A stretch of DNA of 64,000 bases from Anaeramoeba flamelloides (lineage: Eukaryota > Metamonada > Anaeramoebidae). The DNA is taken from contig JANTQA010000032.1 of assembly GCA_027625915.1 (NCBI GenBank), positions 6,696,001-6,760,000 of the forward strand. The letters run 5' to 3'. Of the stretch, positions 25,510-36,689 are shown piece by piece (position 1 is the first letter of the stretch; each line of letters opens with the position of its first letter). Position numbers and translations under genes: made by a program. The notes below the pieces were generated by a model that was not told the DNA's origin, made no database searches, and worked only from the letters and a program-made list of their open reading frames with translations.

Positions 25510-26419
25510 ATGACAACCTCTATGCTTGAAGATTTACGCCACAAAGCTAATAGAGGCTCTTTAAAATCTAAAGCAAAACTTGGTGTGATGTATTTTGAAG
25601 GCATCGAAATCAAGCGTGATTACCGACAAGCCTTTGAATTATTCCGAGCCTCTAGTCCTAAGTCTGATTTGGCGCAGTTTTACATCGGCGAGTACCATTA
25701 CAAGGGCTATCTCTTTCTGCGTAATTATCCCAAGGCATTTCAAATTTTCCAAAGCGTTTCACAGCAAAACCCCAAGAACCCGCTGGCGATCAAGCGATTA
25801 GCTGATTGCTATTTCCATGGGCGAGGTGTTGAGCGTGATGTTTTGCTCTCGTTGAAGATTTATTATGACTCGGTCAAGGTTGGCGGCTCTGCTGCTAAAA
25901 ACAGTTTGCACTCATGCTTCAAAAAGAAGGACAAGGACAAACATTTACAAAAAATCATTCAGATCATTGCAAAAAAATCTGAAGAAGGAGACGGATTTTT
26001 GCAAAACATCCTTGGGATCATGTACCAGGAGGGGAACGGCCTTGAAAAGAACAAGGAAGTCGCATTCCAATGGTTCAAAAAATCTGCAAAGAATAATGAA
26101 ACCACTGGCATGAACAACTTGGCAATCGCCTTCCACACCGGCAAGGGCGTGAAAAAAAACCATGCAAAATCATTTAAATGGTTTAAAAGGGCTGCAAAGC
26201 TTGGCTACCCAAGTTCGGTAAATAATGTAGGGGTTTGCTATTTAAACGGTGACGGGACAGAAAAGGATTTGAAAAGGGCCTACAAATGCTTTAATCGCTC
26301 TCTTGAGAATGGAAACATCCTATCGTGTAACAGTGTCGGTTATATGTTTTTAATGGGCGAAACAATTGAAAGAAATCCTCACAGAGCAGTGAAACTTTTC
26401 TTTAAAGGAGATCGTTTCG
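25510..26419 (+). CDS. Sel1-ankyrin-BTB protein, exon 1 (Sel1-like repeats)
   Basis: Encodes about 303 residues from ATG 25510; a second ATG follows at 25522. A CCAG precedes 25510, so it could instead be an acceptor after an unseen upstream exon. The exon holds consecutive Sel1-like units with the usual signature (AKLGVMYFEG, AFELF; ADCYFHGRGVERD; LGIMYQEGNGLEKN, AFQWFKKSA; AIAFHTGKGV, SFKWFKRAAKLG; VGVCYLNGDGTEKD, AYKCF). Sel1 repeats form helical-hairpin scaffolds for protein binding. The exon ends in phase 1 at TTCG|GTAAAT and joins the exon at 29003. Its G+C content is clearly higher than that of exons 2-7, an odd internal contrast. The joined coding sequence of seven exons is 2742 nt, or 913 residues plus stop. 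Confidence 0.8.
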
Positions 26420-27417
26420 GTAAATCCTTAGATCTTTTTTTTTTTTTAAAAAGCTTTTTTAGCGATTGTTTTTTTAAATTTTTATTTTCAGTTCACCAAA
26501 GTCTATCAAGACACCATTTTTTTTTTGATTCGTTCTTTCCTTTTATATTTTGTCAAATGTTTTTGTGGACTACAAAAATTAAAACTAAAAAGTTGTGTTC
26601 ACTGACAAATGAATTCTCTTAACCAATTTATCTTTGACTTTCAATTGCAATTTATTTGATACCAACACAGTTTTTCTTATTAATGATAAAGACATTTAAT
26701 AAAATTGAATTTTTATCCAGAAAGCTAAACAAGGGTTTAGTCAGCAAAAAAAAAATCTGCAAATATTTAATTGCAAATAAAGAAAAAAATTTTTCCGAAT
26801 ATGAAATTGAAAAACCAAGTAAAAATCTGACTACTACAAATCCAAACAGGACTTAACGCAATTTTCCAAAATAAATTATTATTTTTAAAAAGTTTGATCG
26901 CTTTTTCTCATTTAGGAAAAGTTCAAAATTTAACATTTTTCACAATTATCGAAAAAACAAATATTCTTTGAAAGAAGAAAGAAAACTTCGTTTTGTCTGC
27001 TGAGGAAGGGCTACAAAAACACATTTTAAAAATGAAAACACAAAGTCTTTAAATTACTTTGTTAAAAAATCTACTTAATTTCAAAAAAATTACAATAATT
27101 ATTTAAACTTTAAAAAAATCTAATTTATTTATTCAAAGAACAGTTGAAATCAATTTTTTATTTTTGTTGAATTAAAAAATTTCAGAGAAAAAAAAGAACT
27201 CAAACCATTAAATTAAAAAATACACAAAATACCCTTTTTAAAACCTAAAAAATTCAACTGATAACTGAAAAAGAAATACTTTTTTAATTTGATTATTTTT
27301 CATCAATAATTAATAACCCAATCTTAATTCTTTTATTGGGTCAATAATAAGTCAAAGATTAAACATATCAAAAGGATTTATTATTATTTCTCAATTTTTT
27401 CAATATTTTCAAACAAA

Positions 27418-27637
27418 TAAGCTTAATTTCAAAAATAGGGGTAGATTTTTCATCATAAAAAAATTTTTTTTTTTTTTTTTTGAATAATAATGTATTTTAA
27501 TAAGTACTTCACGATAATCACCAATATAGATTAATAAATAAATATATAGTGTAATCATTTTATTATTTGAAAGACAAACGAAAAAAGAAAAAAATAATAT
27601 TAAAAAAAGTTTGTCACTAATTTTGAAATTTGGCTTA
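27418..27637 (+). mobile_element. MITE family N, copy 1 (Sel1 gene intron 1)
   Basis: 220 bp bounded by TA on both sides. The ends are inverted: TAAGCTTAATTTCAAAAATA on the left and AATTTTGAAATTTGGCTTA on the right. Copies at 39244-39468 and 39792-40016 share the interior (TTTTTCATCA, GAATAATAATGTATTTTAAT, ACCAATATAGATTAATAAAT). TA duplication and small size fit a Tc1/mariner-type MITE. Confidence 0.75.
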
Positions 27638-29002
27638 CAACGAATTCCAATTATTATTATTAATATTAATAAAAAAAAATTAAAAGATATGTTCAAAATA
27701 ACCGATTTAAAACATTTACTGTTCGTTTTTTATACTCTTCGTATTTGAAAAAAAAATATTATCTAATCTTTTAAATTTCAAGAAATTTAATAAATTATTA
27801 GAAATAAAAATAAATGATCAATTTTTTTAGATATTCGAAGATTTAATATTTGATTTAATACTTCTTGTGGTTTTAAAATAAGATTAAATTTTCAATTTTA
27901 TTTGTTTATACAACTATCAGAGATTTACTAAAAGTGAGATTTTATAAAATTTAAAATTTTTTTGCAAAATTTTCTTTTAAGGGACTAGTCTCATTTTTTT
28001 TGTTTTTTCACAAATTTCTAAATAAGGATTCCTTATCTAGAAATATGTTTAATAATGAAAATAAAAAAGGTTTTTCAAATCAAAGTAATTGTCAAAAAAT
28101 TTTCTCAATCTCTATTAAATTTAGGTAAAAAAAATTATAGAGATTAGTCCCTTAAAGTTTTTTTCTAATAATACAAACTAAAAAAGGAACTGATCTTTTG
28201 ACCGAAAATTTAATCGGGAAAAATGAATTCTAAAAAAATGATAATCCATTTTTCTAAAGTTGAAAAATAAGTTGATTTATCAAGTTTAATTACATCCTGT
28301 TAAAATAAGTTACTGTATTACCCTTGAAAAAAAAAAACATAAATAAGGGTTACTATTACCTAAAGGAAGTGACAAATAAAATCTCTAAAAGTCTAATTTC
28401 TAATTGATTTTGGTGAAGATCTTGGGGTGTTTTTTCAACAAAGAATTTGAAAAATATTTGGGAAAATGAAATAAAAAATATGTGTTAATTTAAAAATGAT
28501 AGTTATCCTCTAAATGAAAGAGAAATCATCAATTTGTCTAAATTTTGATAAAAAAAATGTCTTGTCATTTTAAAAAAATGTTAATAAAAAATTTTTAGAA
28601 CTATCCTTAATACAACCAGTAAACCACCATAGTACACTTTCCAGTAAATAATTATTTTTGTTTTGCGTAACATTTTATTAAAACTAATTTACAATCATAT
28701 ACCAAAAAAAAAATTGACAAAAATATTTTCCGAAATAATTGCAAAATTTATTAAAACTCGTTGGATTAACGAGAAAATTAAAATGACTGAAAATTGACCC
28801 ACATCTGATCATCACACACATGCACACATACACACAAATGATATTGATGTATTATTTCTCAGTGATAAAAATCCACGAGATGATATAATTATTAATCTTG
28901 TTATATTTTTATTTTTAATTTTATTTTATTTAATTGTTGGATTATTTATTAATTGCATTTTTATTTATTTTTTTGTTATTATTTGGTTTTATTTTCATTA
29001 AG

Positions 29003-29353
29003 GAAACGTAAATTGTACATCAAGTATTGGTTATTGTTATACATCATCAGATGGTTTACCAAAAGATGATAAAAAAGCATTTCAATATTTTTTAAAAGCA
29101 GCCGAACAAAAGGATGATCAAAGTATGTTCAATGTTGGGATTTGCTATCAAAAGGGTCAAGGCATTGAAACAGATTCAGAAAAGGCAATTATGTGGATTA
29201 AAAGGGCAGCCTTGGCAGGAAATGCAGCAGCAATGAATAGTTTAGGAGTATCTTATGAATTTGGTCAAGATGTTGAAAGAAATTCTAAATTGGCTTTAGA
29301 ATGGTATAGACAATCTGCTGAGAAAGATGATCGTTTTGGCCAATTTAATTTAG
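29003..29353 (+). CDS. Sel1-ankyrin-BTB protein, exon 2 (Sel1-like repeats)
   Basis: Begins after TTAAG at 29002 and ends at TTAG|GTAAGA; both junctions are phase 1, matching exons 1 and 3. It encodes about 117 residues with three further Sel1 units (SIGYCYTSSDGLPKDDKKA; VGICYQKGQGIETDSEKA, WIKRAALAGNAAA; LGVSYEFGQDVERNSKLA, WYRQSAEKDD). The sequence is AT-rich in codon choice, unlike exon 1. The preceding intron is 2.58 kb and contains MITE N copy 1. The reading frame continues past the donor for 36 codons before a stop, but the strong GTAAGA and the matching phase make splicing much likelier. Confidence 0.8.
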
Positions 29354-30299
29354 GTAAGAAATTCATCAAAAAATATTTACTACAAATTTTATCGAGAAAC
29401 CATTTCCTTAAAAAACTGTATAAAGTTAATTTATTTTCAAAATTGAAAATTCATGAAAAATTACAGAGAACATTTTTTTTATAAATAATAGGTTAAACCA
29501 TTTAAATATAATAACATTTCTTTTCATGTAGTTCTTTTGTTAAAATTATGTTTCCTTGCAATAACATAATTGAATTAAATTTGAGGGATTTTTATTTATA
29601 TATTGTAATATAGAATATTGACAATATAATACATATACAAAGTAAATTTGAATGAAATGTAAACTATATTTGAAAAAATGTGGCTCGCAAGAAACACTAA
29701 ATTGAAAAAAAAAAAAAATATTATTTGAGTATTCAAGGCCAACTAATTATTAAACTTTATTAATAATTAACTTTTAAATTATTCTAAACATATAAAAGCT
29801 CAATATTTTGAAAATTAAAAAAAAACAAAACTAAAAACTAATAAAAAGTGAGTTACAATTTTTTAAATGAGCCTTACGGATTTTTTATTACTGAACTTCC
29901 ACTCAAAAAAGTTAACATATAATTGTTTTATCATGAATTTTATGAATTTTAAAAGATATTATATAGTCTCAAATTGATTAGTAATTATTGGTCTTTTCAA
30001 AGATCCCATTTTTTTTTCTAGATGATCTTTTTAAAAAGAAAAATAAAAACAAAAAGTTTAATGATTACCAGAATCAAAAGAAAAATTCCAAGAAATTATA
30101 GAAATTTACAAAATTAGAAAATTTATTTTGATTGGAATCTCAGTTCGATTTTTTTCTAACCACAAAAAAAAACCACTTCCATTAACATTATTTAGGTTAG
30201 TTAAAATTTTTGAAATATACACTTTGTTTCTGTCAAAGGTACCCAAAAAAAAAAAATTACAAATCTCAATTAATTTTTTATCAATAACCATTAACAAAT

Positions 30300-30600
30300 A
30301 AAAAAAAGAAATAAGTAGAATAATAGACATCAAAGAACAGACGATATCCATGTGAAGTCAATCTTAGCCAATTTATATATTTTCTTAATAATTGAAAAAC
30401 TCAAATTCGAAGGTGACCCATTGAAAAAAACAACAATGTTCATTTTGATCTCAAATTGAAGATCAAAGAAAATCCCCATAGAAATCAATTATGATTTTTC
30501 TACAATCATTTTCACTGTTTCAGTAACATTAAAATAACACTTTTTTACTTTATAACTATGGATCTTGTCAGAAAAAAAAATTGTTTATCAATTATGGCTC
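30300..30600 (-). repeat. Dispersed repeat family U, copy 3
   Basis: Reverse-orientation match to 2010-2340 and 45430-45750. The core includes AATTGAAAAACTCAAATTC, GATCTCAAATTGAAGATCAA and ATTTTTCTACAATCATTTTC. It lies in intron 2 of the Sel1 gene. Edges are uncertain. Confidence 0.45.
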
Positions 30601-31424
30601 AATGAAAAATATGCAAAAAATCGAAAAAAGTAAAAAGATGAAAAAAAAAAAAATAACTTTCATCCAAATAATTTCATCAACTTAATGTTTCACATTGAAT
30701 TTCTTTTCAAAATAAAAAAAATCTTAAAAATATTAATTTAATAACTAACAGGAAAAGAAAAGGAAAAAATATTACTTTACAAATTTCAAAATTGGTCAAA
30801 TTCCCATTTTTTTCAAAATAGTCAATTCCATTGAAAAATACAGTGATTGTATTTATTTAAAACCGCATCTCTATGAGTGGGTTAGTTTATATTAGAGTAT
30901 GTTAGAGTAGGCTGGTGCGATTTGGATGGTATGTTCAGGAATTTTAGTCAAGCTTTTTTTTAAAAAATAATGATTAAGAGACGAACTAGACTTGTGTCAC
31001 TTGTTTTAAGTGATAAAAAGTTTCCACCTAACTTTGGGTGTTAAAATTGGGTTTTTTAAAAAAAAATTAAAAATATTTAGTATTGACGATTTCAACATTT
31101 TGGATTTTCTACAATTTAAGTAATAAAATACTACTAATCACAAAATAAACCTTTTGATTTTTCCTCTCACAATTATTAAAAACGATAAAAAACTTTCTTT
31201 ACGATGAAAAATTATTATGAAACTCTTCAAAGATACAAAAAAATCCAATTTGACAAAATTTGGATATTTAATAATATACCTGAAAAAAAGGCTTTTCCCT
31301 TCGATCCACAATTTTAATCAAAAAATAATATTTTAATTTTCAAAAAAAAAAATCTGAGTAGTTTTATTTTAATTTTTTTTTTTATTATTGAAGAGAGGTG
31401 ATTCAACAAAATTACCACCTGTTT

Positions 31425-31805
31425 GCGATTAGGTTTTTCAGAATTTAAAAGAATTGAGTAAAATCAAAGATTTTTCTCTATTCTTTTGAATTCTGGAAAA
31501 CCTAGGAACTTTTCGTTAGGTTTTTTTTAATTTGAGAAAATAACGAAAATTAAATAAAATTACGGTTTATTTCTCAAATTTAAAAAAATCACCTTTAACT
31601 TTTCCAGAATTTAAAATAATTGAGTTAAATCAAAGATTTTTCTCTATTCTTTTGAATTATGGAAAAGCGCTGTTAGGTTTTCTTGAGTTTTCTGTTTATT
31701 TGGAAAATCGATAGATTTCATAAATAAAATAGAAAACCTCAAAAAAAACGAGAACACTTCACAAATAAAATAGAAAACCTCAAGAAAACCTAGGCACTCT
31801 ACATC
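31425..31805. repeat. Palindromic modular element P5 (Sel1 gene intron 2)
   Basis: Several stems in a row: one of about 70 bp (TTTTTCAGAATTTAAAAGAA with its inverse TTCTTTTGAATTCTGGAAAA), one based on AATTTGAGAAAATAACG with its inverse, then the first type again. The right half carries GTTAGGTTTTCTTGAGTTTT and the inverse CTCAAGAAAACCTAGGCAC. The end TCTACATCACTTTCTT is followed by TAAATCCTAAATTTAT, which resembles the inverted LINE 3' segment. No coding potential. Confidence 0.65.
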
Positions 31806-33108
31806 ACTTTCTTAAATCCTAAATTTATTTTGATTTTTTTTATCCTGGTTATAATATAGACAATATTATAACTATATAATTGCTATTCGTTTTAATAAAA
31901 AAATAAAAGAATAAAGATATTTTTAAACAAAAACAAGAAAGAAAAATAAGAAATAAAAGAGACGAAAAAAATAAGAAAAAAAAATATAAAAACTTAATTT
32001 AAAAGTTTTTTTGTACCTCTAGTGTCGGGTAGGCTGGTTGTTTCCGTTTCTCTTGATAATTTATTGGATCACCACCTTAATTTATTTTAAGAAAGAAGAA
32101 GATCTAAACATTTGACTAACTATAGATCAAATGAAATATGTTACTTTATCGAGTTTAAAATTAAATTTTAGAGATACGGTTACTTAAAAGCACTAGTTTT
32201 TAAGAATAAGAATTTCTTTTTAATTTTCTTTTTATTTCATTAGATTGTTTTCTTTTTCTTTTTTTGCAAGTTTCCCAAACCCTGTTTTCGCAAAATCTCA
32301 GTACAAGATACCATTTTGGCATTTATAATACAGTATAAATAACAACTCTACGGATTGTATGGAAAGTTTGATTTAATTCACTTCAATTAGTTTTAAATCT
32401 CTTCAGTTGGATTCAGTTTACTTATTTCGCTTCAGTCCAGTTCATTTCGTTTAAGAATTGATCAGATCAATTTACTTTGTTTAAGATCTGATCATGAACA
32501 AGTTTGGTTAAATCTAATCATGGGCAAGTTTACCAATTCTTATAATGATTTTTTTATTCCTTTTGCCCGCACCCCCCACCCCAAACACCTAAAAAAACAA
32601 AAAGAAGAGAAACACAAACTAATTAAAAAGGAAAATTTGTAAAAAGTAAAAAATATCAAAAATAAAACATCAAATTTTTTTCTTCTGATTAAATATTTTT
32701 GGAAAACAAATACCAACCGATTAATGTTGAATTAATATTGAATTATTAAGACTTTTTATAGTTTTTTGAAAGAGAGCCAAAGATCAACAAAATTATAAGA
32801 CCCATGAAATAATTTTATTTCTATATTTTTTATTAAAAACATATTGGAAAGATTCAAAATAATTCCCATCTATCTATATATTCATTAATTTGAAATATTA
32901 TATTTAAACAATTGAATCAATATTGAAAAAATAATTTCTTATTTAAATATATCAAATTGGTTATTCAAATTAAATCAAAAAAAAAACTTTATGTTTTAAA
33001 TCAAAAAATTAATTATTTCAATGAAGAGTTACTGATTTCATTTATTCATGATTTTTTTTATTGTTATTTTCTTAAATAAATTGTCATTCACCTTTTATAT
33101 TTCACAAA

Positions 33109-33143
<35 letters not shown>

Positions 33144-33153
33144 ACTTTCAAAG

Positions 33154-33377
33154 GAAGATGTTATTTAGATGGATGTGGTACCGACATAAATATCAAGAAA
33201 GGATATGAATATGTTTCAAAAGCTTGTGATGGTGGTGTCACACATGCAAGTGAACTCTTACAAGGGCTAAATAAATTGCAATTTTTAATTAAAGGCCCCG
33301 CACATTTCGAACAAAAATTAGACACAAAAATATTAGAATCAATCATTCAAGAAGATTATGAAATTAATTTTCAAAAT
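33154..33377 (+). CDS. Sel1-ankyrin-BTB protein, exon 3 (last Sel1 unit and linker)
   Basis: Starts after TTTCAAAG in phase 1, giving NLGRCYLDGCGTDINIKKG across the junction, which completes the Sel1 unit begun in exon 2. It continues EYVSKACDGG, then a 45-residue linker with FEQKLDTKILESIIQ, and ends INFQN at a GTAAAA donor in phase 0. DYEINFQN looks like the tail of an ankyrin unit. Reading on without splicing meets a stop within about 18 codons. The preceding intron is 3.8 kb and carries palindromic element P5 and repeat U. Confidence 0.75.
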
Positions 33378-33858
33378 GTAAAATCATTAATTTTATTTAA
33401 AATTCATAGATACAAAAAATATGCGAAAGTTTGAAAAGAATATTTTTCAAGACACAATCACTTATATTTATCTCATAAGGGGTAAAAAAGAACGAAAGAC
33501 AATTTTATAGTAGAACATTTTCCAGGTTAATCAAAAATACAAAATGAAATTATAAAATTTTTTTTTTTTAAAATTTGACGAAAATACTTTGAAAAAATTG
33601 TTTAATCTTTGTTACCTTTTTGTCATAATATAAGGGATTGTGTATTCGAAAATAATATTTTATACATTTTAAAAAATTAAAAGTATTATTTCTAATAATT
33701 TTTTGAATTTTCTACCTTTTGTATTTTTCTTTTATAAATTATAATAGGATGTAAGCTTAAATATTGTTAACATTTTTTTTTTTATTATAATTACCTTAAA
33801 ATTTATAATTTTATAAATATTTCTTATCTTATTTCAAACTTAAATATATTTTAAATAG

Positions 33859-33861
33859 AAA
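33859..33861 (+). CDS. Putative 3-nt micro-exon 4 (AAA, Lys)
   Basis: The sequence ATAG-AAA-GTAAGC gives an acceptor and a donor around a single Lys codon between two phase-0 junctions. Inserting it changes INFQN|GNTALHYL to INFQN-K-GNTALHYL. The same layout recurs at 34223-34225 in the next ankyrin loop. This is inference from pattern and frame; the protein would also read without it. Confidence 0.4.
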
Positions 33862-33982
33862 GTAAGCATTTTATTTTATTTAATTATTATTTCCTTTTTT
33901 TTATTTATAATTATTCATTAATGTATGTATATTATATTGTATTATATTTATTAATCTGATTATGATAAACTTTTAAATTTAG

Positions 33983-34087
33983 GGTAACACTGCACTTCAT
34001 TATCTTTTTCAAAGAAAAGATTTACAGTACGTTTCTAAAACTTTTAAATTGTTAATGAATTCAGGAGCAAATTTAAATTTAAAAAAT
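33983..34087 (+). CDS. Sel1-ankyrin-BTB protein, exon 5 (ankyrin repeat)
   Basis: Bounded by TTTAG and a GTAAAA donor, phase 0 at both ends, 35 residues. It starts GNTALHYLF and ends LLMNSGANLNLKN, the classic ankyrin pattern from the TALH turn through the second helix to the GANLNLKN loop. Ankyrin repeats mediate protein-protein contacts. It lies 121 bp after the putative micro-exon. Confidence 0.75.
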
Positions 34088-34222
34088 GTAAAAAATTAGT
34101 TCATTGTTTTTTTTTTTTTAACACAAAAAATTATTTATCATCAAAATCATATTTTTGTAAAAAAATTTAAATCTTCCTTTTCTATTATTATTTTCGTTTA
34201 AATTCATTATTATTTATTATAG

Positions 34223-34225
34223 AAA
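34223..34225 (+). CDS. Putative 3-nt micro-exon 6 (AAA, Lys)
   Basis: TATAG-AAA-GTAATT repeats the layout at 33859. With this codon the junction reads NLKN-K-SKKKPLYYL, which places the Pro exactly where TPLH falls relative to the conserved Asn of an ankyrin unit (Asn plus nine). Without it the unit is one residue short. Frame and spacing support it; transcript evidence would decide. Confidence 0.45.
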
Positions 34226-34317
34226 GTAATTATTTTATTATTTTTTTTTTTAAATTATTTTTATTTATTTTTGAAATTGATTATTATTATTATTGAAAAG
34301 AAGGAAATTAATTTCCC

Positions 34318-34885
34318 CTAATAGTCGTTAGGTTTTCTTGAGTATACTGTTTATTCTGAAAAGTCCATAGATTTTACAGATAGAACTGTTAAGCATCAAG
34401 AAAACCAATGTTATCCTTTTCAGGATTTAAACAAATTGGGTAAAATCTATAATTTCACTCAATTCTTTTAAATTTTAAAAAAGTGCAGCCAGTTTGTTTG
34501 AATTTTAGAATTTAAAAGAACATTCCTTAAAACTTCTTTTTATTTCTTAAATTAGAAAGAAACATCCTTTAACTTTTCCAGAATTTAAAAGAATCGAGTA
34601 AAATATTTGATTCTACTCAATTCTTTTGAATTCTGGAAAAGAGTCGTTAGGTTTTCTTAAGTTTTCTGTTTATATGGAAAATCAATATACTTTTCGTTAG
34701 ATTTTCTTGATTTTTCTTATTATTCAGAAAATCTATTGATTTTAGAATAAAAGAGAAAACTGCAAGAAAACAGCTGTTACGTTTTTTTTTATTTTTTGAA
34801 ATAAAAATTAAATTTATTAAATTTTCTTTTCATTCTAAAAATCAAAAAAAACCTAGGTACTCTACGGCACTCTACAGTGCCCCCC
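34318..34885. repeat. Palindromic modular element P6 (Sel1 gene intron 6)
   Basis: The longest member, about 570 bp, made of several stems: GTTAGGTTTTCTTGAGT with inverse AAGAAAACC, TTTTCCAGAATTTAAAAGAA with inverse TTCTTTTGAATTCTGGAAAA, and AAATTTATTAAATTTTCTTT with a flanking inverse. The right end is AAACCTAGGTACTCTACGGC then ACTCTACAGTGCC. It abuts LINE fragment L5. Confidence 0.65.
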
Positions 34886-35135
34886 TTTATTTCCCCATTT
34901 CTAAATTTTTGTTTAGATAATTTAATAAAGAATCATAATTTTTTTTATCATTTTCATACAATAAGATAAATAATGAGTCTTTATTTTGAATAACGTTGAA
35001 GATATTATTATTATTATTATTATTATTCTTATTATTATTCATTTGCATTAATTCTTTAATATAAAATTTTTGATTCACTTCACAAGAGGGAATGTCCAAA
35101 AAAATAGAATTAATAATCATCTTTTTAATTTATTT
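34880..35135 (-). mobile_element. LINE C-terminal fragment L5
   Basis: A minus-strand frame of 77 codons (35120 to 34887) aligns by eye with the C-terminus of L3. IFLDIPSCEVNQKFYIKEL corresponds to FLWNCSAYENNHKIWISEL, an Asn run to an Asn-rich run, and SLLNYLNKNLEMG to SLIKFLNKNLGIR. It is followed by the LINE 3' segment ACAAAAATTTAGAAATGGGG and then element P6. This is a diverged, 5'-truncated copy antisense inside a host intron. Confidence 0.6.
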
Positions 35136-35261
35136 TTAATTTATTTTTTATATTTGATTTTCTTCTTTAAATTAACTCTTCTTTTCTCTATCAAAAAACT
35201 TTATAATTGATCTTTTCCAATCTTATTTAAATTCTAATATTGTATAAACAAAAAAAAATAG

Positions 35262-36407
35262 TCTAAAAAGAAACCATTATATTATTTACAAAATGAAAAA
35301 TTAAAAAATCTTTATATACAATTTAATTCATTATCTTCAGATTTTTTAAAACTTTTCATTTTAAAAGAAAATTGTAACTGTACTATTAACAAAATTAAAC
35401 TTCATAAAATCTGGGTTGAACTTCGACTTAATAAAACAATTAACAAACTTCAAGATTTACTTAAATCGTATAATCAAGAGGATTTAATTTCTTTTTTTAA
35501 ATGGGTTTATTCAGGTGTTATTTATAATTGTAAAATAACAAAATCAATCTGTAAAAAACTCCACATAGACATTTACCAAAAATCTGGAAGAAAGGGTCTG
35601 GTTCGGGATTTAAAAAAATTATATGTATCGAATGAAACAAAAGATTTCACAATTATTGTTCAAAAAAATAATTCAGAGATTAATCTTAATTTAAATATAA
35701 AGGCAAATATAACAAATATTACTAGTATTGGCAAATACAAAAATATAAATAAAAATCCAAACACCAATAATTATAATATTAATATATCTGATATTATCAA
35801 AATTAATACGAATAATAATAATAATAATAATAAGAACAAAAATGAAAATGAAAATGAAAACGAAAATAAAAATGAAAAAGTTGAAAAAGAAAATAAAAAT
35901 AAAAATGAAAAGGAACAGGAAAAGGAAAAAATAGCACTAAATACCAATCTAAACAAAAAAAATAATTTTAGAGAAAAAAATGCAGGAATTATAAAAATCC
36001 CCGTCCATCAATTAATCCTTCAAGCAAGAAGTAATATATTTCGTGGCATGTTTTTAAATATCAATGATCATAAAGGACAAGTTGGCGATTACACTGGAAA
36101 ATCATATAAAACATTGCAAATATTAATTAAATTTTTATATTATGATAGTATCTTTAATGAAGAAATGAATGGAAAAATTGTTGAAGAACTTCAAGATGCC
36201 GTCGACTATTATCAATTAAATGAAAATTCTTATTTATTATACCAATTAAATGAATTGCAAAACAACAAAAATACAAATGGAACTTTAAATAAAAAACTAA
36301 AAAAAAAAAAATTCAAAGATTTGGAATATAAACAGAATTTGAAAAATAATATTTCAAAAAATAAACAAAATTACGATGAAAACACACCTGGATGTATATG
36401 CTTTTAA
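35262..36407 (+). CDS. Sel1-ankyrin-BTB protein, exon 7 (two BTB-type domains, CICF end)
   Basis: Open for 381 residues from an AATAG acceptor; it has no early ATG, so it must be reached by splicing. It opens with SKKKPLYYLQNEKLKNL, finishing an ankyrin unit. A first BTB-like domain follows (residues about 26-95 of the exon: SSDFLKLF, IKLHKIWVELR, LISFFKWVYSG). A second BTB domain starts DFTIIV (about residue 128) and resumes after about 100 Asn/Lys/Glu-rich residues with IKIPVHQLILQARSNIFRGM, then LIKFLYYDSI and AVDYYQL. BTB domains dimerise and often recruit Cullin-3. The protein ends GCICF, a CaaX-like box that could be geranylgeranylated and anchor it to membrane. The long insertion between the first strand and the VHQLIL strand-helix is unusual for a BTB fold. 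Tandem BTBs with this wording recall an Anaeramoeba family (recollection, not checked). Confidence 0.8.
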   Translation, partial: SKKKPLYYLQNEKLKNLYIQFNSLSSDFLKLFILKENCNCTINKIKLHKIWVELRLNKTINKLQDLLKSYNQEDLISFFKWVYSGVIYNCKITKSICKKLHIDIYQKSGRKGLVRDLKKLYVSNETKDFTIIVQKNNSEINLNLNIKANITNITSIGKYKNINKNPNTNNYNINISDIIKINTNNNNNNNKNKNENENENENKNEKVEKENKNKNEKEQEKEKIALNTNLNKKNNFREKNAGIIKIPVHQLILQARSNIFRGMFLNINDHKGQVGDYTGKSYKTLQILIKFLYYDSIFNEEMNGKIVEELQDAVDYYQLNENSYLLYQLNELQNNKNTNGTLNKKLKKKKFKDLEYKQNLKNNISKNKQNYDENTPGCICF

Positions 36408-36689
36408 TTTTCTTCCTTTTTATTTTTTTCAATTATTTTTTTTTATAGTTATAATAATAAAATAATCATTTTATAACAATATTACAACACCTTTCGAAGA
36501 AAACTCTTGTTCATATTATGTTTTTTTTTCGAATAATAAAAAATAATAATAACGATTTTATAACATGTTTTAATTTTTAATTATTTTGTAAATACTTCAA
36601 ATTTGTATATAAAAATTTTTCTTTGGAAGCTTTCAAAAAAAACTAACTTTAAAAATAATAAATAATAATTTTATTTGTTTCTATTTTTT

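Noticed and set aside
28820-28840. CACACA-rich run suspected as a regulatory or Z-DNA element
   Set aside because: Too short and interrupted, inside an intron, and no other support.
32570-32592. C-rich tract (CCGCACCCCCCACCCC)
   Set aside because: An unusual composition for this window and a possible i-motif, but a single short tract in intron 2 with no partner sequence; not enough to call a feature.
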